A DNA stretch of 64,000 nt from Roseivirga sp. Lineage in GTDB: Bacteria; Bacteroidota; Bacteroidia; Cytophagales; Cyclobacteriaceae. This document shows positions 49,942 to 59,063 of this stretch, piece after piece. A program made the position numbers and the translations under genes. Position 1 is the stretch's first letter; each line of letters starts with the position of its first letter. The notes beneath the pieces were generated by a model, which saw nothing but the letters and a program-made list of their open reading frames with translations, searched no databases and was not told where the DNA came from. The DNA is taken from NCBI GenBank assembly GCA_021404565.1, contig JAAWWF010000016.1, positions 186,001 through 250,000 of the forward strand, given 5' to 3'.

Positions 49942-51081
49942 ATGAATTTTGAGTTAACTGAGGAGCATTTGGCGGTACAACAAGCGGCCAGAGAGTTTGC
50001 ACAAACGGAACTTCTTCCGGGAGTCATTGAAAGAGATAACAAGCAGGAATTTCCGGCTGATCAGATTCGCCAAATGGGTGAACTTGGTTTTATGGGAATG
50101 ATGGTAGACCCTAAGTATGGCGGGGGTGGTATGGACACCATTTCCTACGTACTGGCCATGGAAGAAATCTCCAAAATTGATGCTTCATGTAGCGTTTGTA
50201 TGTCCGTAAACAACAGTCTTGTTTGCTGGGGTATTGAAAAATTCGGTAGCGAGGAGCAGAAACAAAAGTACCTCAAACCACTGGCATCAGGTCAGAAAAT
50301 CGGAGCCTTTTGCCTGTCAGAACCAGAGGCTGGATCGGATGCTACCTCTCAACAGACCACAGCGGAAGACAAAGGAGATTACTATCTCCTCAATGGCACT
50401 AAAAACTGGATCACCAATGGCAATTCAGCTTCTGTCTACCTTGTAATTGCCCAGACCGATCGTGAAAAAGGACATCGCGGTATTAACTGCCTGATTGTGG
50501 AGAAAGACATGGACGGGTTTATAGTGGGTAAAAAAGAAGACAAGCTTGGTATCAGGGGTTCTGACACCCATTCGCTGATGTTTCAGGATGTGAAAGTACC
50601 GAAGGAGAATCGTATTGGCGATGAAGGTTTTGGGTTCAAGTTTGCCATGTCTACCCTGAATGGAGGCCGTATTGGCATTGCCTCACAGGCCCTGGGTATT
50701 GCCGCTGGTGCTTATGAGCTGGCCCTTGCGTATTCTAAAGAGCGTAAAGCTTTTGGCAAACCTATCTCTCAGCACCAGGCCATTCAATTTAAGCTGGCAG
50801 ATATGGCCACCGAAATTGATGCTGCCAGACTACTTTGCCTGCAGGCAGCTTCTCTTAAAGATCAGAAAAAGGATTTTGGCAAGGCCAGTGCTATGGCAAA
50901 ACTATATGCCTCTAAAGTAGCTATGGATGTAACCGTAGAGGCTGTTCAGGTACACGGTGGATATGGTTATGTGAAAGAATACCATGTTGAGCGCCTGATG
51001 AGGGATGCAAAAATTACCCAGATTTATGAAGGAACTTCTGAGATTCAGAAAATAGTTATATCCAGAGAGCTACTCAAATAA
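49942..51081 (+). CDS. Acyl-CoA dehydrogenase
   Basis: FAD-dependent first step of fatty acid or branched-chain acyl-CoA beta-oxidation. The 379-residue protein has FCLSEPEAGSDATSQQTTA and WITNGNSASVYLV FAD/substrate motifs and the catalytic glutamate E363 in QIYEGTSEIQKIVISREL, the pattern of short-chain or butyryl-CoA type enzymes. Monocistronic; regulated-looking promoter and strong terminator. Electron acceptor would be ETF, not in this window. Confidence 0.95.
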   Translation: MNFELTEEHLAVQQAAREFAQTELLPGVIERDNKQEFPADQIRQMGELGFMGMMVDPKYGGGGMDTISYVLAMEEISKIDASCSVCMSVNNSLVCWGIEKFGSEEQKQKYLKPLASGQKIGAFCLSEPEAGSDATSQQTTAEDKGDYYLLNGTKNWITNGNSASVYLVIAQTDREKGHRGINCLIVEKDMDGFIVGKKEDKLGIRGSDTHSLMFQDVKVPKENRIGDEGFGFKFAMSTLNGGRIGIASQALGIAAGAYELALAYSKERKAFGKPISQHQAIQFKLADMATEIDAARLLCLQAASLKDQKKDFGKASAMAKLYASKVAMDVTVEAVQVHGGYGYVKEYHVERLMRDAKITQIYEGTSEIQKIVISRELLK

Positions 51082-51097
51082 CCAAATTATACTATCG

Positions 51098-51143
51098 AAA
51101 TGGCCATTGGAATAAAAATTATTCCTAATGGCCATTTTTTTTT
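51098..51143 (+). terminator. Terminator of acyl-CoA dehydrogenase
   Basis: AAATGGCCATTGGAATAA pairs with ATTCCTAATGGCCATTT (one mismatch) and runs into nine T residues, about 17 bases after the stop. The T-run also provides the -33 TTTG of the next promoter. Confidence 0.95.
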
Positions 51144-51171
51144 GAAAAGGTATAAGGGAATATTACTTTTG
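51141..51171 (+). promoter_or_regulatory. Textbook Bacteroidetes promoter of araC-type gene
   Basis: TTTG (51141-51144), a spacer of exactly 19 bases and TACTTTTG (51164-51171) match TTTG-N19-TAnnTTTG completely. The ATG lies 46 bases further at 51218. Confidence 0.85.
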
Positions 51172-51217
51172 TACAGTTATGTGTGTTATACTTTTTTGAA
51201 TTAACTATTTAAATCTT

Positions 51218-52141
51218 ATGGAAGATTACAACAAGATCATTGAGTCGCTGGGTGTTAGGTTTATCAAAAGCCGAAACATGAAAGTGGCTCGTCCTGTTAC
51301 GATTGACAATTACTACGATGTTGAAAACACCGTTATAATCGTCAATAACGGGGATATTTACTACGGTGAGGATAAAGACAAGATCTCTGAAGGAGATATG
51401 CTTTTCATCCCTGGTGGTAAGTCTGTCTCGATTTCTTACGGCTCCCTGACGGCTCCTGTCGTATCAAATGACGAGTTCCTCTCGAATAAAAAGAAATATT
51501 TGCAAAATGCAACTGACGCTGAAATCAATGACTATGACATTGATGGATTCAGTCAGGTGATGTTCGAAGCGAAGGTTTTTGACTCTGTGAATTTCTTTTC
51601 GTCTTTGAATATTACTCCTTTTGCTATAAAAAATAGTACTGTGCTCGCTGACCTGATCAGGGTCATTATTGACGAAACCAATTCTACCAAACCCGGTAAG
51701 AACAGGATTATCAAAGTGAATACCGAGTACCTCGTAGTTGAAGTTATTCGCTACATCCTCGACAACAGATTGTTTGTGGAGCAGCTGGTGACTAACAGTA
51801 CTTACTTCAAGGATCCAAGGCTTATTGACATCTTTGCTTATATCAAAAACAACCTGGGCGGTGATCTTTCAAACAAGGTGCTTGCCAGTGTGGCCAATGT
51901 ATCTGAAGATTACGTAGGACAGTACTTCAAAATGCTGACAGGTATCAACCCTCAGGATTATATTGAGTACCAGCGTATGGAAGCAGCGGTTGATTTACTA
52001 AGAACCACTAAGAAGAGCATTCGCGATATCGGCCGCGAGGTTGGATACAAGGATACTGCTTATTTCTGCCGTAGGTTCAAGATGATGTTTGGTATTCCTG
52101 CAGGTAAAATGAGAAGAAGAGAGAGTTTAATTAACGTTTAA
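51218..52141 (+). CDS. AraC family transcription regulator
   Basis: A 307-residue regulator with a C-terminal AraC double helix-turn-helix at about 205-300 (LASVANVSEDYVGQYFKMLTGINPQDYIEYQRMEAA and RTTKKSIRDIGREVGYKDTAYFCRRFKMMFGIPAGKMRRR). The N-terminal 190 residues include a cupin-like beta-rich part (ISEGDMLFIPGGKSVSISYG) that may bind a ligand. Its own strong promoter lies upstream. Its 3' end overlaps pcrB by 15 bases in convergent orientation. Confidence 0.9.
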   Translation: MEDYNKIIESLGVRFIKSRNMKVARPVTIDNYYDVENTVIIVNNGDIYYGEDKDKISEGDMLFIPGGKSVSISYGSLTAPVVSNDEFLSNKKKYLQNATDAEINDYDIDGFSQVMFEAKVFDSVNFFSSLNITPFAIKNSTVLADLIRVIIDETNSTKPGKNRIIKVNTEYLVVEVIRYILDNRLFVEQLVTNSTYFKDPRLIDIFAYIKNNLGGDLSNKVLASVANVSEDYVGQYFKMLTGINPQDYIEYQRMEAAVDLLRTTKKSIRDIGREVGYKDTAYFCRRFKMMFGIPAGKMRRRESLINV

Positions 52142-52891
52142 CTCCTCATTATAAAACTGAATCACTTCAGAAACCTCGGTCAAAAAGCCGGGGTTTTTTT
52201 GTACCCCATTACCAAGAACAACGATATCAGCCCCGGCATCCAGGGCAGTTTTCACCTTATAGGCAGAGTTAAGACCTCCTCCTATAATAAGGGGCCCGTC
52301 AATATTCTTTCTTACCTGACGTATCATTTTAGCAGGCACAGGCTCCTGTGCTCCACTGCCGGCATCCATATAAATACATTGTAAACCCAGCATTTCACCG
52401 GCTATTGCCGTACTGACTGCCAGACTTGGCTTGTCATTGGGGATTGGCTGAGTATTACTCATGTAACTGACACTGGTGGGGCGCCCTGAATGAATAAGCA
52501 TATACCCCGTAGGAATGACTTCAAGCCTGCTTCGCTTTAATACGGGAGCAGCTACCACGTGCTGCCCTATTAATAGTTCAGGATTTCGCCCTGAGATCAA
52601 AGAAAGAAAGAGTATAGCATCAGCCGATGGACTGATTTGCATGGCACTGCCCGGGAAGAGTATGCAAGGAATTTCCGTGTAACTTTTAATGAACTCCACA
52701 ACAGAGGAAGTCTCACCGGAGGTAAGCAAGCTTCCTCCCACGAAAAAGTAGTCAGCCTTGTTTTCGATGCCGGCATTCAGCACCTGTACCAGCCCACCCT
52801 CATCTACATCATCCGGGTCGATCAATACTGCTATTGACTTGCGCTTTAGTTCAGCACCTGCTCTGAATTGATCAAGAATTTTCTTTGTCAT
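52127..52891 (-). CDS. pcrB: Geranylgeranylglyceryl/heptaprenylglyceryl phosphate synthase
   Basis: Condenses a polyprenyl diphosphate with sn-glycerol-1-phosphate to give an ether-linked lipid precursor. TIM-barrel PcrB/GGGPS family: SIAVLIDPDDVDE near the N-terminus, YFFVGGSLLTSGETSSVVEF, CIYMDAGSGAQEPV and IIGGGLNSAYKVKTALDAGADIVVLGNGV (phosphate loop) are present. Bacteroidetes homologues belong to a GGGPS group known to be active. A start at 52909 (six residues longer) is possible. It overlaps the upstream small membrane protein gene and is last in a four-gene unit. Confidence 0.93.
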   Translation of the reverse strand: MTKKILDQFRAGAELKRKSIAVLIDPDDVDEGGLVQVLNAGIENKADYFFVGGSLLTSGETSSVVEFIKSYTEIPCILFPGSAMQISPSADAILFLSLISGRNPELLIGQHVVAAPVLKRSRLEVIPTGYMLIHSGRPTSVSYMSNTQPIPNDKPSLAVSTAIAGEMLGLQCIYMDAGSGAQEPVPAKMIRQVRKNIDGPLIIGGGLNSAYKVKTALDAGADIVVLGNGVQKNPGFLTEVSEVIQFYNEELNVN

Positions 52892-53231
52892 CTTTGGAAT
52901 CCAGTTCACTTAAAAAAGTAGCCAGTTGCTGTGCAGCCAGCCCCAGCAAAAAAATCACGGCTTGTTCTTTGGCAGTCGACAGCAGCAGGTTGTCTTTGGC
53001 AGGTTTCTTGACAACCTCTTCCTGAACATTGCCTTTATCTTTACTCTTTTTCTTCTTTTTCCTTTTTGCGGTCAATGCATCTACGAGGAGGTATGTAGCC
53101 AGTAGACTCCCACCAATCAACAATGCTGATTTCCCTACTTTCTGAACATCTCCTTTCATATTGTTCAGCTGATCCTGAAGGGCCCCTTTCAAGTCGTTAT
53201 TCTGTTTTTGTAATTCTTCTCTTTTCGACAT
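52872..53231 (-). CDS. Small membrane protein with lysine-rich linker
   Basis: A 119-residue protein: charged N-terminus, one hydrophobic segment (KSALLIGGSLLATYLLVDALT) followed by a striking basic stretch KRKKKKKSKDK, then a second hydrophobic segment (AVIFLLGLAAQQLATFL) and an acidic tail. Function unknown. Between the holin-like gene (3-base gap) and pcrB (overlap), so part of the same unit. Confidence 0.65.
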   Translation of the reverse strand: MSKREELQKQNNDLKGALQDQLNNMKGDVQKVGKSALLIGGSLLATYLLVDALTAKRKKKKKSKDKGNVQEEVVKKPAKDNLLLSTAKEQAVIFLLGLAAQQLATFLSELDSKDDKENS

Positions 53232-53234
53232 CGA

Positions 53235-53591
53235 TTAGCTGTTTTCCACTTCTTCCTCAACCTCCTGCTCTGCTTCCGCTATTTCTTTCCGTATCCTGAA
53301 GGCAATCTTTTCCTTCAACGATAAAACTATAAAAAGCCCGATAGCAAAAAAAGCCGCTACGATCAGATATCCCCAAAAGTGGCTTTCCAGGGCATTATTA
53401 AGTATTGCCGCAACACCAAGAAACAGAAAGAGTACTACAAAAAAGGCAAACAAACTGAGTAAGCATACCAGCACGAGCTTGGTAATAGCGACCGTCAAGC
53501 CCTCCTTCATGTCAATTTTCAGGAGTTCTATCCTCGTTTCAATATACCCGGTAAGGGTATTGATAAGTTTGTCCAGGTCAAAGAGTTTCAA
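53235..53591 (-). CDS. Phage-holin-superfamily membrane protein (YqjE/Phage_holin_3_6-like)
   Basis: A 118-residue protein with two long hydrophobic helices (about VLVCLLSLFAFFVVLFLFLGVA and YLIVAAFFAIGLFIVL), an amphipathic N-terminus containing TGYIETRIELLKIDMKEG and an acidic glutamate-rich C-terminus. This is the holin-like Phage_holin_3_6/YqjE type, common on bacterial chromosomes and not evidence of a prophage. Likely coregulated with pcrB and the Na/Pi symporter. Confidence 0.8.
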   Translation of the reverse strand: MKLFDLDKLINTLTGYIETRIELLKIDMKEGLTVAITKLVLVCLLSLFAFFVVLFLFLGVAAILNNALESHFWGYLIVAAFFAIGLFIVLSLKEKIAFRIRKEIAEAEQEVEEEVENS

Positions 53592-53631
53592 GTGGCTTAT
53601 AAATCAGTCGGTAAAGATAATCAGATAATGG

Positions 53632-55236
53632 TTATCTGATAGATTCCAATTTCACTGATTTCAGCAGATGCTCATCATGATCGTAATATTCAGCAGAAAT
53701 CAATAACTTTTTCTCACTGTCAATCAGAAGATAGGCTTTGTGACATTCGCCCGAAGATGAGCTATAGGTTTTTTCCAGGGAGATTAACTCGCTCAGTTTT
53801 ACAGCATCATGATCATAAGTTTCACTATGGCTTAGCATACGCAACTTATAAGCCCCGTAGCTGTCAACTCCTTCTAAATCGGAATTATAATTGGTTCGCC
53901 CTTCAATATCTACGAAAAGCTGATCAGCATCAGCCACTACAAAGCTCGTATCCGGTAAAGCCAACTCCTGTTCCTCAGAGCCGCTTGACACTCCATTGTA
54001 AATAAGGAATTGTGCAAAACTCTTAACATTGTCTTTGTTGACAATGATCATTTGTCTGGCCTCAACCTCTTCCCGATTCATCACCGAAAATTCATACTGG
54101 GCTGTTTCTACAGAGTCGCGATTGAGATAAATGAGGGTAAAAGGCAGAAGGAAGAATGTAAATATCATGTATGAAAACCCTATCACCCTGGATTCAAGGG
54201 TCATGGCACCAAAACGATAGGCAATTTGCACCGGGATCCTCCGGATTACCGGAAAAGGGAGAAATATCAATACTCCAATGAGATTGATCAGCACATGTAC
54301 CAGGGCAATACTCAGAGCCGCTTCGGTCCTGTTAAAGGCCGCCAGCAGAGCGGTGATGGTTGTACCCAGATTAGCCCCCATAATAAAAGGAAATGCATTT
54401 TTCAGAGAAACCCGGCCGGAAGCAACCAATGGCACCATTAGTGAGGTAGTAATGGAGCTGGACTGAACCCCTGACGTGAGCAGCGTACCCCAGCCAAAGG
54501 ACTTATAGGGGTTTCTGAAGACATAGCGTCTCAGCTTATCTTTTGATTCACCAATCAGCCTAGCATAGATCACTTTTGAAAGCAACTTAATAGAGGCAAA
54601 GAGCAAAACCAGAGATAATAGAATGGTAATAAAACTCTCGGGCAGGACCTCAATCACCCACTGACTGATATTGGAAAAACTATAGTCTCCGATACTTAAT
54701 GGAGTGCCGCCACTCAGACCCATTCCTCCCAAAAAATCAGTCATGGATACAGCCAGATAAGAAAGTGTACCATAGTAATACTCAAGCGGAAATAACAGCA
54801 GCACCACTATGATGTTGAAAAAATCATGCATGGACCCTGCAGAAAGAGCCTTCCGGAATTCATTTCGCTTAGTAACAAATCCCAGCGAAACCAGCGTACT
54901 GGTAAGGGTGGTACCAATGTTCGCCCCCATGACCACAGGGATAGCATTGGGCAGAGAAATATAACCCGAGGCTACCACCGCCACAATCATGGTGGTGACG
55001 GTCGAGCTGCTTTGGATCAAGGCCGTTGTCAGTAGTCCTATAAAAAGCCCAATGAATGGATTAGAAGTGGCCAGCAGTATTGACTGAGCCGTATCTCCCC
55101 CAAGCATGGTCAGAGAACCAGCTACCATATCAATTGAGAATAGAAACAGTATGATAGCCAGCACAAACCACAGCAAAGACCCCGACCATTTCCCGGGTCC
55201 TGTGGATATCACGCTATTGCTGGCCATGTTCATCAT
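53632..55236 (-). CDS. Na/Pi symporter, no PhoU domain
   Basis: Sodium-phosphate cotransporter of the NptA/SLC34-like family with two inverted-repeat QSSS motifs, LIQSSSTVTTMIV and VQSSSITTSLMV, each followed by GANIGTT or GANLGTT. About nine membrane helices run to residue 360; the C-terminal 150 residues are soluble and mixed alpha/beta and I do not recognise them. The ATG at 55236 (MMNMASNSVIS) is preferred to the one at 55272 because a -7 promoter box overlaps the latter. Starts a unit with the holin-like, small and pcrB genes. Confidence 0.88.
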   Translation of the reverse strand: MMNMASNSVISTGPGKWSGSLLWFVLAIILFLFSIDMVAGSLTMLGGDTAQSILLATSNPFIGLFIGLLTTALIQSSSTVTTMIVAVVASGYISLPNAIPVVMGANIGTTLTSTLVSLGFVTKRNEFRKALSAGSMHDFFNIIVVLLLFPLEYYYGTLSYLAVSMTDFLGGMGLSGGTPLSIGDYSFSNISQWVIEVLPESFITILLSLVLLFASIKLLSKVIYARLIGESKDKLRRYVFRNPYKSFGWGTLLTSGVQSSSITTSLMVPLVASGRVSLKNAFPFIMGANLGTTITALLAAFNRTEAALSIALVHVLINLIGVLIFLPFPVIRRIPVQIAYRFGAMTLESRVIGFSYMIFTFFLLPFTLIYLNRDSVETAQYEFSVMNREEVEARQMIIVNKDNVKSFAQFLIYNGVSSGSEEQELALPDTSFVVADADQLFVDIEGRTNYNSDLEGVDSYGAYKLRMLSHSETYDHDAVKLSELISLEKTYSSSSGECHKAYLLIDSEKKLLISAEYYDHDEHLLKSVKLESIR

Positions 55237-55269
55237 ATGGGCTATTCTGCAGGCTTTTAAATCAAGTCG

Positions 55270-55277
55270 CAAAATTA
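55270..55277 (-). promoter_or_regulatory. -7 box of Na/Pi-pcrB unit
   Basis: Minus-strand TAATTTTG (plus CAAAATTA), an exact TAnnTTTG box. Transcription would begin near 55264, so the first usable start is 55236. The 55278-55461 stretch between this box and the divergent promoter is AT-rich and without genes. Confidence 0.55.
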
Positions 55278-55461
55278 GCAGATTAAGGGCTCCTGACTTA
55301 AGAGAACATGTAAAGCTATTGTTAACAAATAGATATCTTTAAAAATTTCTTATGTTTTTATTTCCTTGAAAATCAGACAGATACAAAACACAATGTCATA
55401 TTCACGCGACATGCAGTTTTAAGGCGAAAACGATTGAAGTATGTTATTAGAAAAAGAATTA

Positions 55462-55469
55462 TACTTTTG
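55462..55469 (+). promoter_or_regulatory. -7 box of Na/Pi-PhoU gene
   Basis: TACTTTTG, identical to the box of the AraC-type gene. A TTG lies further upstream than the usual 19 bases (about 25). Leader of about 70 bases to 55547. Confidence 0.5.
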
Positions 55470-55546
55470 TAGTACTACGTAAAATTGAACATCACTGATT
55501 CAGGAATCAACACCTCCCTACTCCCCTTATATACAGCATTTTTGTC

Positions 55547-57250
55547 ATGGATGACTTTCTGAACATCATTAGTATTCTCGGTGCACTGGGGCTCTTCATT
55601 TTCGGAATGAAGGTAATGAGTGATGGCATACAAAAGGTTGCCGGCAAAAGTCTGCGATCCGGACTCGCCAAAATGACCAATACCACCTTTGGTGGAGTCA
55701 TGACCGGTTTTGGTACTACAGCCATTATTCAAAGCTCTTCAGCTACTACGGTGATGATTGTGAGCTTCGTAAATGCAGGCCTATTGAGCCTTAAACAAGC
55801 TATTGGAGTGATTATGGGTGCCAATATCGGCACTACGGTCACTGCATTGATTATAGTAATCTTCGGCTTCAAATTCAAGATAACAGCCTTTGCCCTTCCG
55901 TTACTGGCCATTGCTGTACCCATGATTCTGGCCAAAAAAGAACGAATCAAACATCTCGGAGAATTCCTTATCGGATTCTCCATTTTATTTATAGGATTAG
56001 GAGAGCTAAAAGGCCTGGTACCCGATGAGCTGCCTCCCAATATTCAGCAATTCATATCTGACCTCGGTCAATATGGGTTTGCTTCTACTATTATTATGGT
56101 ATTGGTTGGTACGCTGGTAACCATTCTCGTACAATCTTCCAGTGCCGCGATCGCTATTACCCTTACTCTTTGCCAAAAAGGACTGATACCCTTTGAAATG
56201 GCCGCTGCCATCGTATTGGGCGAGAATATTGGTACCACTATCACTGCCAACATAGCCGCTGTAGTAGGAAATACCGCAGCCAAACGTGCTGCCAGGGCTC
56301 ACCTTATTTTTAATATCATGGGCGTCTTATGGATGCTCATACTTTTTAACCCATTCTTAAGACTTATCAATAGTATAGTTGTAGGCCTAGACCTGGGCTC
56401 CCCTTTTGAACATGTAGATTCAATCGGAGACGGGCTTACAGCCTTCCACATGTCATTTAATATCATCAACACACTACTACTCGTGTGGTTTGTAGGGTTT
56501 ATTGCCAAGGTGGTGACCAGATTGGTTCCAGAGAAAGCCAATGAAGATGAATTCGCTCCGCTCACCCATATCAAATATGACGCCCCCCTGACTACCGAAG
56601 TATCTATTCTGAGCGCCCAAAAAGAAATCATCCGTTTTGCCGAAGTTACGGTGACAATGTTTGCTAAGTTGAAATCTTTCCTGCACGAGGAAAAAGCTTC
56701 TCTTCAAACAGAACTAAAAAACAAAATTCTCAGCCTGGAAGAGCTAACCGATGACATCGAAGAAAATATAGCAAGCTATCTGGTGAAAGTGTCGGAAGCA
56801 CAACTATCAGAAGATAACTCGCTTAAGGTGTCGTCTCTCCTGAGTATTTCTCATGATCTGGAAAGAATTGGCGATATTATCTATAGAATGTCCAGAGATA
56901 TTGAAAGGGGAAATGCACACGGACTTAAATTCACCGAAAAACAAAACAAGAACATAGATTCTATTTTTGGAAAAGTAGACGAAGCCCTCGAGCATATGAT
57001 CTTAAACCTGAATGGCGATTATGGTAAAACAGATATTTCTTCCGCTGTTGAAATAGAAAAAGCGATCAATAAGCTGAAATACAAACTGAGCAAGCAACAT
57101 CTGAAAAGTACCGAGAAAAAAGAATACGACATTAAGAGTGCCATCGTTTATCGCGATTTGCTCTTCTCTGCTGAAAAAATCGGTGATCATGTCATTAATG
57201 TAAGCGAAGCGGTCTGCGGAAATTTTGGCAAAGACGATGAGGATCTATAA
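55547..57250 (+). CDS. Na/Pi cotransporter with PhoU-like C-terminus
   Basis: The 567-residue protein has the two QSSS transport motifs IIQSSSATTVMIV and LVQSSSAAIAITL with GANIGTT and GENIGTT, about nine membrane helices (1-340), and a helical C-terminal domain at about 355-560 with PhoU-like repeats (LLSISHDLERIGDIIYRMSRDIERG and VYRDLLFSAEKIGDHVINVSEAV). PhoU domains couple transport to phosphate state. It is divergent from a second Na/Pi transporter without PhoU; the two are only distantly related, so the pair may work at different phosphate levels. Confidence 0.93.
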   Translation: MDDFLNIISILGALGLFIFGMKVMSDGIQKVAGKSLRSGLAKMTNTTFGGVMTGFGTTAIIQSSSATTVMIVSFVNAGLLSLKQAIGVIMGANIGTTVTALIIVIFGFKFKITAFALPLLAIAVPMILAKKERIKHLGEFLIGFSILFIGLGELKGLVPDELPPNIQQFISDLGQYGFASTIIMVLVGTLVTILVQSSSAAIAITLTLCQKGLIPFEMAAAIVLGENIGTTITANIAAVVGNTAAKRAARAHLIFNIMGVLWMLILFNPFLRLINSIVVGLDLGSPFEHVDSIGDGLTAFHMSFNIINTLLLVWFVGFIAKVVTRLVPEKANEDEFAPLTHIKYDAPLTTEVSILSAQKEIIRFAEVTVTMFAKLKSFLHEEKASLQTELKNKILSLEELTDDIEENIASYLVKVSEAQLSEDNSLKVSSLLSISHDLERIGDIIYRMSRDIERGNAHGLKFTEKQNKNIDSIFGKVDEALEHMILNLNGDYGKTDISSAVEIEKAINKLKYKLSKQHLKSTEKKEYDIKSAIVYRDLLFSAEKIGDHVINVSEAVCGNFGKDDEDL

Positions 57251-57280
57251 ATAAGCACAACAAAGAATTTGTGCGTGTCA

Positions 57281-57309
57281 GATGCTCCAAAAGAGCATCT
57301 TTTTTTATT
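57281..57309 (+). terminator. Terminator of Na/Pi-PhoU gene
   Basis: GATGCTC (57281-57287), loop CAAAA, GAGCATC (57293-57299) followed by TTTTTTTTATTT, 30 bases after the stop. Confidence 0.95.
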
Positions 57310-57351
57310 TGCACTCAGTCAATAATCTATCAGAGTAAAAGAGGCTTGCTG

Positions 57352-58539
57352 TTAAGCCAGCTGACTCACTGCAATCCAGGCCATCAGTCCAATACTCAAC
57401 TCCATGGCATCTTCATCTATATTGAACAGAGGAGTGTGCACACCACGAGTCGTACCTTTTTCTTCATTTCCGGTACCAAGTCTATAGAAGCAAGAAGGTA
57501 CCACATGAGAGTAGTAGGCAAAATCTTCCGCCCCCATCCATAAACTCAGGTCAACGATATTTTCTGAGCCAATGTATGCTTCAGCAGCTTTTCTGGCAGC
57601 GCGGGTTGTTCCCGGGTCGTTCTCGAGAAAGGGATAACCTACAGAAATATTCACCTCACAGCTTCCCCCCATACCCTCGGCAATGCTTTCGGCCATTTTA
57701 CGAATACGCTTATGAGCTTCAAATCTCCACTCTTCGTTAAGTGCCCTAAAGGTTCCTTTCAGCTTTACTTCTTCAGGAATGATATTGGTAGCACTACCGC
57801 CCTGGATACTTCCGAAAGACAGCACCGTGGGAGTCTTAGGATCAGCATTGCGGCTTACCACTTGTTGAAGCGCTACTACAATATGTGAAGCAATCAGAAT
57901 TGGGTCTATTACTTTATCTGGTAACGCGGCATGCCCTCCCTTACCTTTTACTGTAAGATAGACTTCATCAGCACTGGCCATGTACATACCTTCACGGAAA
58001 CCAATTTTCCCGGTCGGGATGAAAGGCATTACGTGCTGTCCTACCATAGATGCCGGCTTTGGGTTTTCTAAAACACCATCTTTGATCATCAGAGAAGCAC
58101 CTCCCGGATTTTTTTCCTCACCCGGCTGAAAGACCAGTTTGACCGAACCTTCAAAATCGTTTTTAATCTCATTGAGGATTCTTGCGACCCCAAGCAAAGA
58201 AGAGGTATGTACATCATGCCCGCATGCATGCATTACTCCTTCGTTTTTAGATTTATAAGGAATGTCATTGGCTTCCACTATGGGCAGTGCATCCATATCC
58301 GCCCTGAGAGCAACTGTCTTGCTTCCGGGATTCTTACCTTCAATCATGGCAGTAACCCCTGTTTCAGCCACTCCTTCTACCGGATCAAGTCCGATTTGCC
58401 TCAGCTGCTCAGCCACATAGGCGGCCGTTTCATACTCCTGGTATGAAAGCTCTGGGTTGGCATGAATATGTCTTCTGACAGCAATGGTGTCATCAGCATA
58501 GGCTGAGGCCAGTTGCTTAATGCGTGCAAGTATACTCAT
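57352..58539 (-). CDS. M20D amidohydrolase
   Basis: A 395-residue zinc amidohydrolase of the M20D (IAA-amino acid/N-acyl-amino acid hydrolase) group: metal ligand motif HACGHDVHTSSLLG near 107-120, QPGEEKNPGGASLMIKDG near 137-154, and HAALPDKVIDPI near 210. Likely releases amino acids from N-acyl or N-acetyl forms in the cytoplasm; no export signal. Starts at the stop of the SPOR-like lipoprotein gene (TAATG). Confidence 0.92.
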   Translation of the reverse strand: MSILARIKQLASAYADDTIAVRRHIHANPELSYQEYETAAYVAEQLRQIGLDPVEGVAETGVTAMIEGKNPGSKTVALRADMDALPIVEANDIPYKSKNEGVMHACGHDVHTSSLLGVARILNEIKNDFEGSVKLVFQPGEEKNPGGASLMIKDGVLENPKPASMVGQHVMPFIPTGKIGFREGMYMASADEVYLTVKGKGGHAALPDKVIDPILIASHIVVALQQVVSRNADPKTPTVLSFGSIQGGSATNIIPEEVKLKGTFRALNEEWRFEAHKRIRKMAESIAEGMGGSCEVNISVGYPFLENDPGTTRAARKAAEAYIGSENIVDLSLWMGAEDFAYYSHVVPSCFYRLGTGNEEKGTTRGVHTPLFNIDEDAMELSIGLMAWIAVSQLA

Positions 58540-59063
58540 TACTCAATCGGGAATTTATCAGGCACCACCGTAGCATCGGGGTAGTATTTTCTGATCTCGA
58601 GATAAAGCGGCTGCGCTTCAACCTGCTGATAGAATCTGCCGATTTTCACAAAGTAGGTAGGTAGCGAATACCTGACCCGTGCCTCCAGATCAGGCACTAT
58701 ATCGTAGAGCCTGTTTCTGATGCGGCCGGCTTCCGTTTCATTGGTACCTGAATAAACCAAAATGGTATAACCCTCCAGTTCACCGGAATCGAAATTTCTC
58801 TGCCGAATGGTATCCAGCAGGACATTCAATTTATCAGAAATATCATGAACTGATTTTACAGAGTCATTTTTGATGACTTCATTTCCTCCCTGACCTTTAT
58901 CTCCTTCCAAAGCATCCACAGATGGCCTGTACTTAGAAAGGTCGTCTGTATAATCTATAATCTGATCCGTACTTTTTTGTGGAACGGCTTTTTTGCTGCA
59001 GCTGGCTGCTCCCAGCAAAATACAGAGTGTGATAAGGCCCAGAGAGTAAATAAATCTATTCAT
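58539..59063 (-). CDS. SPOR-like lipoprotein
   Basis: A 174-residue lipoprotein: signal LGLITLCILLGAASC with lipidated C22. The C-terminal 75 residues GYTILVYSGTNETEAGRIRNRLY...YFVKIGRFYQQVEAQPLYLEIRKYYPDA have the SPOR-type beta-alpha-beta repeat pattern, as in cell-division peptidoglycan-binding proteins. It overlaps secA by eight bases, so it is co-translated with the secretion ATPase, but a direct functional link is not shown. Confidence 0.8.
   Translation of the reverse strand: MNRFIYSLGLITLCILLGAASCSKKAVPQKSTDQIIDYTDDLSKYRPSVDALEGDKGQGGNEVIKNDSVKSVHDISDKLNVLLDTIRQRNFDSGELEGYTILVYSGTNETEAGRIRNRLYDIVPDLEARVRYSLPTYFVKIGRFYQQVEAQPLYLEIRKYYPDATVVPDKFPIE

Noticed and set aside
53235-53591. 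Holin-like protein as evidence of a prophage
   Set aside because: This family is common on chromosomes and there are no other phage genes, integrase or att sites nearby.
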